Source of the DNA: Kutzneria viridogrisea | Lineage (GTDB): Bacteria > Actinomycetota > Actinomycetes > Mycobacteriales > Pseudonocardiaceae | Assembly (NCBI GenBank): GCA_014138725.1 | Contig: JACJID010000003.1 | Span: forward strand, 372,001 to 436,000 | Direction of reading: 5' to 3' | Length of the DNA stretch: 64,000 bases | In this document: in pieces, positions 50,477-59,146 of the stretch | How the letters are laid out: the number at the start of each line of letters is the position of its first letter | Numbering within the stretch: position 1 is the first letter of the stretch | The notes under the pieces: generated by a model | What the model was told of the DNA's origin: nothing | Seen by the model: only the letters and a program-made list of their open reading frames with translations | Database searches by the model: none | Translations under genes and position numbers: made by a program

Positions 50477-51178
50477 ATGGCCGTCGTGGGGAAACTGCTG
50501 ACCGACTACCTCGACGGGCATCAGGTCCGGGTGTGGACCGAGCTGACCAGCATGGGCACCGACCTGCGCGGCACCGACGGGTGGTCGGAGGCGGTCGAGG
50601 TGGCGCGGGCGACGATGCGCCGGGTGCGCACCAACGTGGAGCGGCTCGCGGAACTGCTGCCCGCAACCGGGTACCGCTTCACCGAGCCCACCGACGTGTT
50701 CAGCCCGCCGCCGCCTGACATCGCCGAGCAGCTGACCAAGCTGGAGGGCCAGGTCGGGCCCATTCCACTGGCGCTGCGGTGCTGGTACGAAGAGGTGGGC
50801 AGGGTGGACCTGACCGGTGGCCACCCGGACTGGGAGCTGGAGCTGACCGACGCGCTGGTGGTGGACGCGCCGATCGAGTTCGTGCTGGACGACCGCGCCG
50901 ACTGGGAGTCCGACCGGGGCACCGAGTGGGACCGGGGCACGTTCACGATCGACTTCGCCCCCGACCTGCGGCACAAGGCGGGCATCAGCGGCGGGCCGCC
51001 GTACTCGCTGGCCGTGCCCAACCCCGGTGTCGACGGCCTGGTGCTGTGGGAGCCGCACCAGACCACGTTCGTGAACTACCTGCGGACGAGCTTCCGGTTC
51101 GGCGGATTCCCGGGTTGGGAGGGGCACACCGTGCCCGAGGTGATCCGCGAACTGGCGGGCAAACTGCTGCCGATCTAG
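50477..51178 (+). CDS. Hypothetical protein bracketed by inverted repeat arrays
   Basis: A 233-residue acidic cytoplasmic protein with no recognised family. It begins with a helical region (VGKLLTDYLDGHQVRVW, SEAVEVARATMRRVRTNVERLAELLP) and continues with a mixed domain (PIPLALRCWYEEVGRVDLTG, TFTIDFAPDLRHKAGISGGPPYSLAVPNP, FVNYLRTSFRFGGFPGW). This layout recalls SMI1/KNR4-like immunity proteins, but the match is not strong enough to name. ATG 50477 or GTG 50486 are possible starts. Frames extending upstream run through repeats and are rejected. Confidence 0.65.
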   Translation: MAVVGKLLTDYLDGHQVRVWTELTSMGTDLRGTDGWSEAVEVARATMRRVRTNVERLAELLPATGYRFTEPTDVFSPPPPDIAEQLTKLEGQVGPIPLALRCWYEEVGRVDLTGGHPDWELELTDALVVDAPIEFVLDDRADWESDRGTEWDRGTFTIDFAPDLRHKAGISGGPPYSLAVPNPGVDGLVLWEPHQTTFVNYLRTSFRFGGFPGWEGHTVPEVIRELAGKLLPI

Positions 51179-51198
51179 CCGAGGCGCCGCCCGGCTGG

Positions 51199-51303
51199 AC
51201 GGGACTCACGCACCCCAGAACGGGACTCACGCACCCTAGAGCGGGACTCGCGCACCAGAGAGCGGGACTCGCACGCCCCAGAACGGGACTCGCCGGTGGG
51301 GGC
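51199..51303 (-). repeat. Family B 21-bp tandem array, reverse
   Basis: Five 21-bp units with core GCGGGACTC or ACGGGACTC, the reverse complement of the array at 50336, starting 20 bases after the stop of the hypothetical gene. Confidence 0.9.
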
Positions 51304-51307
51304 GACA

Positions 51308-51527
51308 CGCCACCCGCGAACCACCAACACACCCCACCCGAACCGCCGACACACCGCCCGCGAACCGCCAACACGCGCCACCGGAACCGCCGACACGCCA
51401 CGCTCCCAGCGCCGACACGCGCCACCGGAGCCGCCGACACACCGCCCGCGAACCGCCAACACGCCGTACCGAAACCGCCGACACACCGCCCGCAAAGCGC
51501 CAACACGCGCCACCCGAACCGCCGACA
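51308..51527 (-). repeat. Family A 22-bp tandem array, reverse
   Basis: About ten 22-bp units with core CCGCCGACA or CCGCCAACA, the reverse complement of family A. Units differ mainly in the variable half, so the array is old enough to have drifted or has expanded unequally. It fills most of the gap before the EspG-like gene end. Confidence 0.9.
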
Positions 51528-51617
51528 CGCGCCGCCGACCCGCACCGGCACCGGCACACGCGCCACCGGAACCGACACACCCCGCCAGCTACCCGCCGCC
51601 AGCACCCCACCCCCGCC

Positions 51618-52397
51618 TCAGGCGCTCGCGGTGCGGATCATCTCCCCGAGGCGGTACACGATGCGGTTGCCGTCGCCCGGCGACACGGTTGCCCAGTCCT
51701 GACCGTCACGGCCCCGGTCGACCACGCTGAAGTAGCGGCCAGCGGAGTTGTCGAACCAGCTCAGCCCGGCCAGGCGCCGCGCCTTGCCCCGCTCGTCGTA
51801 GAGCGCCACGCCGATCTGCCCGAGTCGCAGCACCGTGGGCTCCATCATGGCTGCCAGGGCCTTCTGCTGCTCACGGGACAGCGCGGCAGCGGTCCGCCGT
51901 GTGACGGCACCGACGGCGCCCTGTTCGACGGGGCTGCCGACGAGCCGGGCGGGCAGCGAGACGGGCTGCCCGGGCCCGGCGTGGGTCGGCGGCAGCAGGG
52001 CGACCAGGGAGGCCGCCAGCGCCGTGTCACGGGTGGCCTCCAGGCGCAGTTGCGTGCCCTCCTGCACGGCGAGCACCGCGGTGCGACCACCGGCCACGGC
52101 GCTGGCGCGCAGCATGCCCTGGTCCCCGGCCTGCACGTCCAGGGTGGAGATCGTGTCCAGTTGCAGGTGCGGGCGGGCCAGCAGGGTCAGCGCGGCGGCC
52201 ACCTCGGGGGCGACCTGCCCCCGGTAGGTGATCTCGCGCTGTTCCAGGTCGGCGTGCACGGCGATGCGGATGCGGGCGCGCTCGTCGTGGGTCTGGCCGT
52301 GGCTGGGCACCTCGAACGGGTAGGGCGGGCTGCCCAGCCGCAGGTCCTCCCACAGCACGTCGAACGCGGCCAGCGACAGGTTCACGATGGTGGACAT
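51618..52397 (-). CDS. ESX secretion-associated EspG-family chaperone
   Basis: A 259-residue protein with the EspG fold: LSLAAFDVLWEDLRLGSPPYPFEVPSHG at the N-terminus, ITYRGQVAPEVAAALTLLARP, and a C-terminal strand set LSWFDNSAGRYFSVVDRGRDGQDWATVSPGDGNRIVYRL. EspG proteins chaperone PE/PPE-like or WXG100 substrates of type VII secretion. No other ESX gene is visible nearby, so it is an orphan here. The ATG at 52397 is preferred; a longer frame overlaps the aldehyde dehydrogenase gene. Confidence 0.85.
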   Translation of the reverse strand: MSTIVNLSLAAFDVLWEDLRLGSPPYPFEVPSHGQTHDERARIRIAVHADLEQREITYRGQVAPEVAAALTLLARPHLQLDTISTLDVQAGDQGMLRASAVAGGRTAVLAVQEGTQLRLEATRDTALAASLVALLPPTHAGPGQPVSLPARLVGSPVEQGAVGAVTRRTAAALSREQQKALAAMMEPTVLRLGQIGVALYDERGKARRLAGLSWFDNSAGRYFSVVDRGRDGQDWATVSPGDGNRIVYRLGEMIRTASA

Positions 52398-52428
52398 CGC
52401 GGCCCAAATTACCGCAGCGGCGGCCCGC

Positions 52429-53886
52429 TCAGAACGGATATGGCGCAACACCACCGCGAACGGTCACCCACCGGGTCTCGGTGAAGGCCTCGATGTTGGC
52501 GGCCGCCCCGCCGAAGCGCGCGCCGGTTCCGGAGGCGAGCACCCCACCGAACGGGGCGTTGGCCTCGTCGCTGATGGTCTGGTCGTTGACGTGCACGACC
52601 CCGCTGGGCACCCGCTCGGCCAGCGCCAGACCGCGCACCGGGTCGCCGGTGAGGATGCCGAGTGACAGCCCGTACTCGCTGCTGGCAGCCAGGTCCACGG
52701 CGTGCTCGGCGCTGCGCACGGGCAGCACCGGCGCGACCGGCCCGAACACCTCCTCGGCGTACGCGGGCGTGTCGAGGTCGATCCCGGCCAGCACGGTCGG
52801 CCGGTAGAACAGGTCCTCGTAGCGACCGCCCGCGAGGACCTGCGCGCCCGCCTCGACGCTGCGGGTGACCAGCCCGTGCACCCGGTCGCGCTGGGTCGCG
52901 TCGATGATCGGCCCGAGGTCCACCCGCTCTCGCGCCGGGTCGCCGACGCGCAGCGCGTCTGCCTTGGCCACCAACAGGTCCAGGTACTGCTCGTACACCG
53001 CCTCGTGCACCAGGTGCCGCCCGCTGACCATGCAGATCTGGCCCTGGTGGAAGAACGAGCCCCAGGCACCGGCCGAGGCGGCGGCCTCGAGGTCGGCGTC
53101 CTCCAGCACCAGCAGCGCCGAGTTGCCGCCCAGTTCCAGGTGCGCGCGCTTGAGGTGACGTCCCGCCAGCTCGCCGATGCGCCTGCCCACGGCGGTGGAG
53201 CCGGTGAAGGAGATGACCCGCACGTGCGGGTCCACGATCAGTGCCTCGCCCACCTCGGCGCCACCGGGCAGCACCTGGAGCACGCCCGCGGGCAGCCCGG
53301 CCTCCTCGAACACCCTGGCCAGCGCCACGCCACCGATCACCGCGGTGCGCGGATCGGGCTTGAGCAGCACGGCGTTGCCCAGCGCGAGCGCGGGCGCAAC
53401 CGAGCGCAGGGACAGGATCAGCGGGGCGTTGAACGGGGCGATCACGGTGACCACGCCCGCGGGCACGCGGCGGCTCATGCTGAGCCGGTCCTGCTCGCTG
53501 GGCAGCACCTCGCCCAGCGGGTGCGAGGGCAGCGCGGCGGCCTCCAGGCACTCCTGCTCGGCCATGTGCAGTTCGAACTCGACCTTGGCCTGGGCCGACC
53601 CGGACTCGCGGGCCAGCCAGTCCCCCAGCTCGGCGGCGTGCTCGCGCCACAGCGCGGCGGCACGGCGCAGCACGGCGGCGCGCTGCTGGTAGGGGGTGGC
53701 GGCCCAGGCCCGCTGTGCGTTCGCGGCGCGCAGGGCGGCACTGGTGACGTCCTCGGCCGTGGCCACGCCGACCCGGCCCAGTTCGGCACCGGTCGCGGGT
53801 TCCACGACGGCGGCCTGCCCATTCGTGCCGGTCCACTCGCCGGTGAAGATCCGGCCCTGCCAGATGTCCTCGTCCAGGAGGCCCAC
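52429..53886 (-). CDS. Aromatic aldehyde dehydrogenase
   Basis: A 485-residue NAD(P)-dependent aldehyde dehydrogenase. Cofactor and general-base motifs are VISFTGSTAVGRRIGELAG and LELGGNSALLVL; the nucleophile Cys lies in FHQGQICMVSGR near residue 285. The sequence is closest in type to benzaldehyde/vanillin dehydrogenases. It is divergent from the protocatechuate operon and shares a partial copy of the operon operator (53900-53913), so it probably oxidises a hydroxylated benzaldehyde to an acid feeding protocatechuate. The GTG at 53886 follows AAAGGAG. Confidence 0.88.
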   Translation of the reverse strand: MGLLDEDIWQGRIFTGEWTGTNGQAAVVEPATGAELGRVGVATAEDVTSAALRAANAQRAWAATPYQQRAAVLRRAAALWREHAAELGDWLARESGSAQAKVEFELHMAEQECLEAAALPSHPLGEVLPSEQDRLSMSRRVPAGVVTVIAPFNAPLILSLRSVAPALALGNAVLLKPDPRTAVIGGVALARVFEEAGLPAGVLQVLPGGAEVGEALIVDPHVRVISFTGSTAVGRRIGELAGRHLKRAHLELGGNSALLVLEDADLEAAASAGAWGSFFHQGQICMVSGRHLVHEAVYEQYLDLLVAKADALRVGDPARERVDLGPIIDATQRDRVHGLVTRSVEAGAQVLAGGRYEDLFYRPTVLAGIDLDTPAYAEEVFGPVAPVLPVRSAEHAVDLAASSEYGLSLGILTGDPVRGLALAERVPSGVVHVNDQTISDEANAPFGGVLASGTGARFGGAAANIEAFTETRWVTVRGGVAPYPF

Positions 53887-53899
53887 AGCAACTCCTTTG

Positions 53900-53913
53900 T
53901 TCGCTATGCGCAC
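53900..53913. promoter_or_regulatory. Partial copy of the pca operator before the aldehyde dehydrogenase gene
   Basis: TTCGCTATGCGCAC matches 12 of 14 bases of the right arm of the palindrome at 53973-54006 and lies 14 bases from the aldehyde dehydrogenase start. It suggests that one regulator controls both divergent transcripts. Confidence 0.5.
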
Positions 53914-53972
53914 GACTGTTCTATCTGTGCACGACGGTAGCACCAGTTGACCAGACCCGGGATCGGAGTTAC

Positions 53973-54006
53973 GTTCGTATAGCGAATCTCAGTTCGCTAT
54001 ACGAAC
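53973..54006. promoter_or_regulatory. Large palindromic operator of the pca operon (PcaR site)
   Basis: Perfect 14-bp arms (GTTCGTATAGCGAA / TTCGCTATACGAAC) flank TCTCAG, 12 bases before pcaI. The GTTCG...CGAAC form is typical of IclR-family PcaR/PobR-like sites. The regulator is probably the IclR protein encoded at 59147-59926. Confidence 0.75.
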
Positions 54007-54018
54007 AGTGGAGGACGG

Positions 54019-54816
54019 ATGGCGCGGATCGTGTCCCTGGCCGAGGGCGTCGCGCAGACCGTGCTGGACGGCGACACCGTGGCCTTCGAGGGCTTCACCC
54101 ACCTGATCCCGTTCGCGGCGGCGCACGAGGTGATCCGCCAGGGCCGCCGCGACCTGACCCTGGTGCGCATGACCCCGGACCTGATCTACGACCAGCTGAT
54201 CGGCGCGGGCTGCGCGCGCAAGCTGGTGTTCTCCTGGGGCGGCAACCCCGGGGTCGGCTCCCTGCACCGCTTCCGCGACGCCGTGCAGCACGACTGGCCG
54301 GTCCCGCTGGAGGTGGAGGAGCACAGCCACGCGGGCATGGCCAACCGGTACGTGGCGGCGGCCTCCGGGCTGCCCTTCGCGGTGCTGCGCGGCTACCGGG
54401 GCACCGACCTGCCCGCGCAGACCGACACCATCAAGCCGATCACCTGCCCGTTCACCGGGGAGGTGCTCACGGCTGTACCGGCGCTGCGGCTGGACTCCGC
54501 CGTGGTGCACGCCCAGCAGGCCGACCGCCAGGGCAACGTGCAGTTGTGGGGCATCAGCGGGGTGCAGAAGGAGGCGGTGCTGGCCGCCAGCCGCTCGCTG
54601 GTGACCGTGGAGGAGATCGTGGACGAACTCCAGCCCAGACCCGGCGCGGTCGTGCTGCCCGGCTGGGCCGTGGGCTGCGTCGCGGAGGTGCCGGGCGGGG
54701 CGCACCCCTCCTATGCTGCCGGATACTCGGTGCGGGACAACGGGTTCTACCAGGACTGGGACGAGATCAGCAGGGACCGCGAGGCGTTCCTGCGGTGGCT
54801 GGAGGGCGTGCGGTGA
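54019..54816 (+). CDS. pcaI: 3-oxoadipate CoA-transferase subunit A
   Basis: Subunit A of the enzyme that moves CoA from succinyl-CoA to 3-oxoadipate. The 265-residue protein has the CoA-transferase family I fold: VAFEGFTHLIPFAAAHEVIRQGRRDLTLVRMTP, and SWGGNPGVGSLHRFRDAV. It is larger than enterobacterial alpha subunits but normal for actinobacterial forms. The ATG follows GGAGG. It starts the pcaIJFHGLR run; its stop overlaps the subunit B start (GTGA). Confidence 0.88.
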   Translation: MARIVSLAEGVAQTVLDGDTVAFEGFTHLIPFAAAHEVIRQGRRDLTLVRMTPDLIYDQLIGAGCARKLVFSWGGNPGVGSLHRFRDAVQHDWPVPLEVEEHSHAGMANRYVAAASGLPFAVLRGYRGTDLPAQTDTIKPITCPFTGEVLTAVPALRLDSAVVHAQQADRQGNVQLWGISGVQKEAVLAASRSLVTVEEIVDELQPRPGAVVLPGWAVGCVAEVPGGAHPSYAAGYSVRDNGFYQDWDEISRDREAFLRWLEGVR

Positions 54817-55565
54817 CCGGCTACACGGCCGACGAGATGATGACGGTGGAGGCCTCGCGCGCGCTGCGTGAGGGCACGGTCTGCTTCGTGGGCATCGGCC
54901 TGCCCAGCACCGCGGCCAACCTGGCCCGCCGCACCCACGCGCCGGGACTGGTGCTGATCTACGAGTCCGGCACGCTGGGCGCCAAGCCGGACCGGCTGCC
55001 GCTGTCCATCGGTGACGGCATCCTCGCGGAGACCGCCGACGCGGTGATCGGCGTGCCCGAGGTCTTCAACTACTGGCTGCAACCCGGCCGGGTGGACGTG
55101 GGCTTCCTGGGCGCCGCGCAGGTCGACAAGCACGGCAACATCAACACCACGGTGATCGGCGGGGACTACCGCGACCCGAAGGTGCGGCTGCCCGGGGCGG
55201 GTGGCGCACCGGAGATCGCGGCCTCCTGCAAGGAGGTCGTCGTGGTGCTGCGGCAGAGCAGGCGCGCCTTCGTGGACCGGGTCGACTTCGTCACCTCCCT
55301 GGGCTTCGGCACCGGCCCCGGCGACCGGGAGCGGTTCGGCATGACCGGGGCGGGGCCACGCCGGATCATCACCGATCTCGGTGTGCTGCAACCGGATCCG
55401 CTCACCTGTGAGTTCGTGCTGACCCACCTGCACCCGGGCGTGGAACTGGCCCAGGTGCGGGAGAACACCGGCTGGGAGCTGACCGTCTCCCCCGACCTGA
55501 CGCGCACCCCGGAGCCCACCGAGCGGGAACTCACGGTGCTGCGCGAGCTGAAGGCGGCGTCATGA
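54813..55565 (+). CDS. pcaJ: 3-oxoadipate CoA-transferase subunit B
   Basis: The 250-residue beta subunit. The catalytic Glu lies in GLVLIYESGTLGAKP near residue 50. Other conserved blocks are VDVGFLGAAQVDKHGNINTTVIG and ITDLGVLQPDPLTCEFVLTHLHPG. It pairs with subunit A encoded immediately upstream. The GTG start overlaps the pcaI stop, and its stop overlaps the pcaF start, so stoichiometric translation is likely. Confidence 0.9.
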   Translation: MTGYTADEMMTVEASRALREGTVCFVGIGLPSTAANLARRTHAPGLVLIYESGTLGAKPDRLPLSIGDGILAETADAVIGVPEVFNYWLQPGRVDVGFLGAAQVDKHGNINTTVIGGDYRDPKVRLPGAGGAPEIAASCKEVVVVLRQSRRAFVDRVDFVTSLGFGTGPGDRERFGMTGAGPRRIITDLGVLQPDPLTCEFVLTHLHPGVELAQVRENTGWELTVSPDLTRTPEPTERELTVLRELKAAS

Positions 55566-56743
55566 CCGAACAGGTGTACGTGCTCGACGCGGTGCGGACC
55601 CCGATCGGGCGCTACGGAGGGGCCCTGTCCGGGGTGCGGCCCGACGACCTCGCCGCGCACACCCTGCGCGGGCTGCTCGACCGGCACCCGGACCTGGACC
55701 CGACCCTGATCGAGGACGTGCTGCTGGGCGACGCGAACGGGGCCGGGGAGGACAACCGGGACGTGGCCAGGATGGCGGTGCTGCTCGCGGGGCTGCCGGT
55801 GTCCGTGCCCGGCAGCACGGTGAACCGGTTGTGCGGCTCGGGCATGGAGGCGGTGATCGCGGCCTCGCGGGCCATCGCGGTCGGGGACGCCTCGCTGTGC
55901 GTGGCCGGGGGCGTGGAGTCGATGAGCCGCGCACCCTGGGTCCTACCCAAGTCGGAAAGCGCTTTCCCTCGTGAGCACGCGACGTTGAACTCAACCACCC
56001 TCGGCTGGCGTATGGTCAATCCGAGGATGCGTCCTGAGTGGACTGTCAGTCTCGGTGAGGCCACCGAGCAGCTCGCCGAGCAGCACCACATCGGCCGGGA
56101 GGAGCAGGACGTGTTCGCCGCCGCCAGCCAGGACAAGGCCGCGCGGGCCTGGGCGGCGGGGGCGTTCGACGACGAGTTGGTCGCCGTGCCGGGGGTCGAG
56201 CTGGCGCGGGACGAGAGCGTGCGCCCCGGCACGACGGTGCAGAAGCTGGCCGCGCTCAAGCCGGTGTTCCGCGAGCACGGCACGGTGACGGCGGGCAACT
56301 CCTCTCCGCTCAACGACGGGGCCGCGGCCCTGCTGCTGGGCGACCGGCGCGGGGCCGAGGCGGCGGGGGCCACTCCGCTGGCCCGCGTGGTCAGCCGGGC
56401 GGTGCACGCGGTGCCGCCGCAGTCCTTCGGCATCGGACCGGTCGAGGCGGCGAACACGGCGCTGCGGCGCGCGGGCATCGGCTGGTCCGACCTGAACGTG
56501 GTGGAGCTCAACGAGGCGTTCGCCGCGCAGGCGCTGGCCTGCCTGGGCCAGTGGCCGGAACTGGATCCCGGCATCGTGAACCCGCTTGGCGGGGCCATCG
56601 CACTGGGCCACCCGCTGGGCAGTTCCGGCGCACGGGTGCTGGGTTCCCTTGCCTGGCAACTGCATCGCAGGGGCGGCGGCTGGGGGCTGGCCGCCATCTG
56701 CATCGGAGTCGGCCAGGGCCTGGCCGTCGTACTGCGAGCGTGA
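55562..56743 (+). CDS. pcaF: 3-oxoadipyl-CoA thiolase
   Basis: Cleaves 3-oxoadipyl-CoA to succinyl-CoA and acetyl-CoA, the last step of the pathway. The 393-residue thiolase has the acyl-binding Cys in VNRLCGSGMEAV near residue 90, the His in VNPLGGAIALGHPLGSSGAR near residue 350 and the second Cys in AAICIGVGQGLAVVL near residue 380. It starts by ATGA overlap with pcaJ. Confidence 0.93.
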   Translation: MTEQVYVLDAVRTPIGRYGGALSGVRPDDLAAHTLRGLLDRHPDLDPTLIEDVLLGDANGAGEDNRDVARMAVLLAGLPVSVPGSTVNRLCGSGMEAVIAASRAIAVGDASLCVAGGVESMSRAPWVLPKSESAFPREHATLNSTTLGWRMVNPRMRPEWTVSLGEATEQLAEQHHIGREEQDVFAAASQDKAARAWAAGAFDDELVAVPGVELARDESVRPGTTVQKLAALKPVFREHGTVTAGNSSPLNDGAAALLLGDRRGAEAAGATPLARVVSRAVHAVPPQSFGIGPVEAANTALRRAGIGWSDLNVVELNEAFAAQALACLGQWPELDPGIVNPLGGAIALGHPLGSSGARVLGSLAWQLHRRGGGWGLAAICIGVGQGLAVVLRA

Positions 56744-56754
56744 GGAGAAAACCC

Positions 56755-57477
56755 ATGGCCGAACTCGTGCTGCCGCACTACCCCAGTGACGCCGACTCCC
56801 ACCCACCCATCGACTACCCCGGCTACGGCTCCAGCGTGCTGCGCGTGCCCAAGCGGCCACCGCGCCTGCTGCCGCAGAACCTGACCGAGATCACCGGTCC
56901 CGCACTGGGCCACGAGCGGGTCGGCGAACTGGACCACGACCTGACCCGGCAGCACGCGGGTGAGCCGCTGGGCGAGCGCATCATCGTCAGCGGGCGGGTA
57001 CTGGACTCCGACGGGCGCCCGGTGCGCGACACGCTGGTCGAGGTGTGGCAGGCCAACTCCGCGGGCCGCTACGCGCACGACCGGGACCGCCACCCCGCCC
57101 CGCTGGACCCGAACTTCAGCGGGGTCGGCCGCTGCATGACCGACGCCAACGGGGAGTACCGGTTCGTGACGGTCAAGCCGGGCGCCTACCCGTGGCGCAA
57201 CCACAGCAACGCCTGGCGGCCGGCGCACATCCACTTCTCCCTGTTCGGCACCGCGTTCACCCAGCGGCTGGTCACCCAGATGTACTTCCCCGGCGACCCG
57301 CTGTTCTTCCAGGACCCCATCTACAACTCGATCCGGGACGTCAAGGCGCGCGAGCGGATGATCTCCCGCTTCGACCTGGACAGCACCGAACCCGAGTGGG
57401 CGCTGGGCTTCAAGTTCGACATCGTGCTGCGCGGCAGCCAGTCCAGCGTGTTCGAGGACGAGGAGGACCAGGCGTGA
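56755..57477 (+). CDS. pcaH: Protocatechuate 3,4-dioxygenase beta subunit
   Basis: The 240-residue iron-binding subunit of the intradiol dioxygenase that opens protocatechuate to 3-carboxy-cis,cis-muconate. Fe(III) ligands are visible: Tyr in SAGRYAHDRDRHP, Tyr in PGAYPWRNHSNAW, and two His in WRPAHIHFSLFG. The N-terminal DYPGYGSSVLR segment is typical of beta subunits. The ATG follows GAGGAGAAA. Its stop overlaps the alpha-subunit start. Confidence 0.95.
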   Translation: MAELVLPHYPSDADSHPPIDYPGYGSSVLRVPKRPPRLLPQNLTEITGPALGHERVGELDHDLTRQHAGEPLGERIIVSGRVLDSDGRPVRDTLVEVWQANSAGRYAHDRDRHPAPLDPNFSGVGRCMTDANGEYRFVTVKPGAYPWRNHSNAWRPAHIHFSLFGTAFTQRLVTQMYFPGDPLFFQDPIYNSIRDVKARERMISRFDLDSTEPEWALGFKFDIVLRGSQSSVFEDEEDQA

Positions 57478-58031
57478 CCACCCCCTCGCAGACGGTCGGC
57501 CCGTTCTTCGCGCTGCCCGGCGGCATCCCGTGGCCCGACGGCCCCGAGGTGGTGCCGGCGGGCACGCCGGGGGCCGTGCTGATCAGCGGCACCGTGCTGG
57601 ACGGGGCCGGTGCGCCGGTGCCCGACGCCGTGATCGAGACCTGGCAGGCCAGCCCCACCGGCCGGTTCGCGCACCCCGACGACCCGCGCGGTGCCGTGCA
57701 GGAGGGGTTCCGCGGCTTCGGGCGCTGCGCCACCGACGCGCAGGGCCGCTACTGGGTCCGCACCGTCAAACCGGGTGCGCTGCCCACCGCCGACGGCCAG
57801 GTGGAGGCCCCGCACCTGGACGTGTCGGTGCTGGCGCGTGGGCTGCTCAACCGGCTGGTGACCCGGATCTACTTCCCCGACGAGCCAGCGGCCAACGCCG
57901 CCGACCCCGTGCTGGCCGCCATCGCCGACCCGGCGGAGCGTGCGAGCCTGGTCGCGGTGCCCACACAGGACGGCCTGCGCTTCGACATCCGCTTGCAGGG
58001 CGAGGGCGAGACCACTTTCTTCGAGGTGTGA
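57474..58031 (+). CDS. pcaG: Protocatechuate 3,4-dioxygenase alpha subunit
   Basis: The 185-residue alpha subunit. It begins SQTVGPFFALP, has the domain core VLISGTVLDGAGAPVPDAVIETWQA and GRFAHPDD (Phe at the position of the first iron Tyr, so no iron site), and ends TTFFEV. It forms the mixed dioxygenase with pcaH. The GTG start overlaps the pcaH stop. In many actinobacteria pcaB follows here, but this locus goes straight to pcaL. Confidence 0.94.
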   Translation: MTTPSQTVGPFFALPGGIPWPDGPEVVPAGTPGAVLISGTVLDGAGAPVPDAVIETWQASPTGRFAHPDDPRGAVQEGFRGFGRCATDAQGRYWVRTVKPGALPTADGQVEAPHLDVSVLARGLLNRLVTRIYFPDEPAANAADPVLAAIADPAERASLVAVPTQDGLRFDIRLQGEGETTFFEV

Positions 58032-58039
58032 GGAAACGG

Positions 58040-59122
58040 ATGATCAGGTACAGCTGGTCGGGACTGACCGAGGGGCCGGTGCTGGTGCTGGGCAACTCGC
58101 TGGGCACCACCTCGGCCATGTGGGACCGTCAGGTTCCCGCGCTGGGCGAGCACTTCCGGCTGCTGCGCTACGAACACCGCGGGCACGGCGGCTCGGTGGC
58201 GCCGCCGGGACCGTACACAGTGGACGAACTCGGCGCCGACGTGCTCGCACTGCTGGACGTGCTGGGGCTGGAGCGGGTGTCCTACTGCGGGCTGTCCCTG
58301 GGCGGCATGGTCGGCATGTGGCTGGCCGCCACCGCACCCGAACGGGTGGACCGGCTCGCGTTGTGCTGCACCACGGCGAAGTTCGACTCCGCTCAGCCCT
58401 GGCTGGACCGTGCGGCGGCGGTGCGCGAGCACGGCACCGCCTCGATCGCCGAACAGGTGGTCGCACGCTGGTTCACCCCCGAGCGGGTGGATCTCGCGCC
58501 GGAGTTCACCGCGATGCTGGCCGGCACCGAGGACGAGGCGTACGCCAGTTGCTGCGAGGCCCTCGCTGAACTGGACTTCACCCAGTTGGTGTCGGGCATC
58601 CGCGCGCCCACCCTGGTGCTCGTGGGCGACCAGGACCCGGCCACTCCCCCGACGCACGGACGGGCGCTGGCCGAGGCGATCCCCGGCGCCCGGCTGGCGC
58701 GCCTGCCCGCGGCGCACCTGGCCACCGTGCAGGCCGCCGAGCAGGCCACCGCCCTGCTGGTGGACCACTTCACCTCGGTGCGCCGCCAGGTGCTCGGCGA
58801 CGCGCACGTGGACCGCGCGCTGGCCGCCACCGACGAGTTCACCGCCGACTTCCAGGAGTTCATCGGCCGCTACGCCTGGGGCGACATCTGGACCCGCCCC
58901 GGCCTGGACCGGCGCACCCGCAGCTGCATTACCCTGGCGATGCTGGCCACGCTGTGCCACGAGGAGGAGCTCGCGATGCACGTCCGGGCGGCCCTGCGCG
59001 TGGGACTGAGTCGTGAAGAGATCAAGGAAGTACTACTGCAGGTGGCAGTTTACGCCGGGGTACCCGCAGCCAATCGAGCGTTTCGCGTTGCACAGCAAGT
59101 GTTGTCCACTCAGGACGAGTGA
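58040..59122 (+). CDS. pcaL: Fused 3-oxoadipate enol-lactonase / 4-carboxymuconolactone decarboxylase
   Basis: A bifunctional 360-residue protein. Residues about 1-240 are an alpha/beta-hydrolase (PcaD) with nucleophile elbow YCGLSLGGMVGMW, an Asp in VLVGDQDPATP and His in LPAAHLATVQ. Residues about 250-360 are the PcaC decarboxylase domain (LGDAHVDRAL, RRTRSCITLAMLATLCHEEELAMHVRAALRVGLSREEI). The fusion is standard in actinobacteria. ATG 58040 follows AGGAAA; GTG 58028, overlapping the pcaG stop, is an alternative. Confidence 0.93.
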   Translation: MIRYSWSGLTEGPVLVLGNSLGTTSAMWDRQVPALGEHFRLLRYEHRGHGGSVAPPGPYTVDELGADVLALLDVLGLERVSYCGLSLGGMVGMWLAATAPERVDRLALCCTTAKFDSAQPWLDRAAAVREHGTASIAEQVVARWFTPERVDLAPEFTAMLAGTEDEAYASCCEALAELDFTQLVSGIRAPTLVLVGDQDPATPPTHGRALAEAIPGARLARLPAAHLATVQAAEQATALLVDHFTSVRRQVLGDAHVDRALAATDEFTADFQEFIGRYAWGDIWTRPGLDRRTRSCITLAMLATLCHEEELAMHVRAALRVGLSREEIKEVLLQVAVYAGVPAANRAFRVAQQVLSTQDE

Positions 59123-59146
59123 TCGGTCGGCTAGAGTACGGCCTCA

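Noticed and set aside
50204-51527. Regular repeats resembling a CRISPR array
   Set aside because: Units of 21-22 bp are contiguous with no unique spacers and each unit varies along its second half; no cas genes are present. They are degenerate tandem repeats, not CRISPR.
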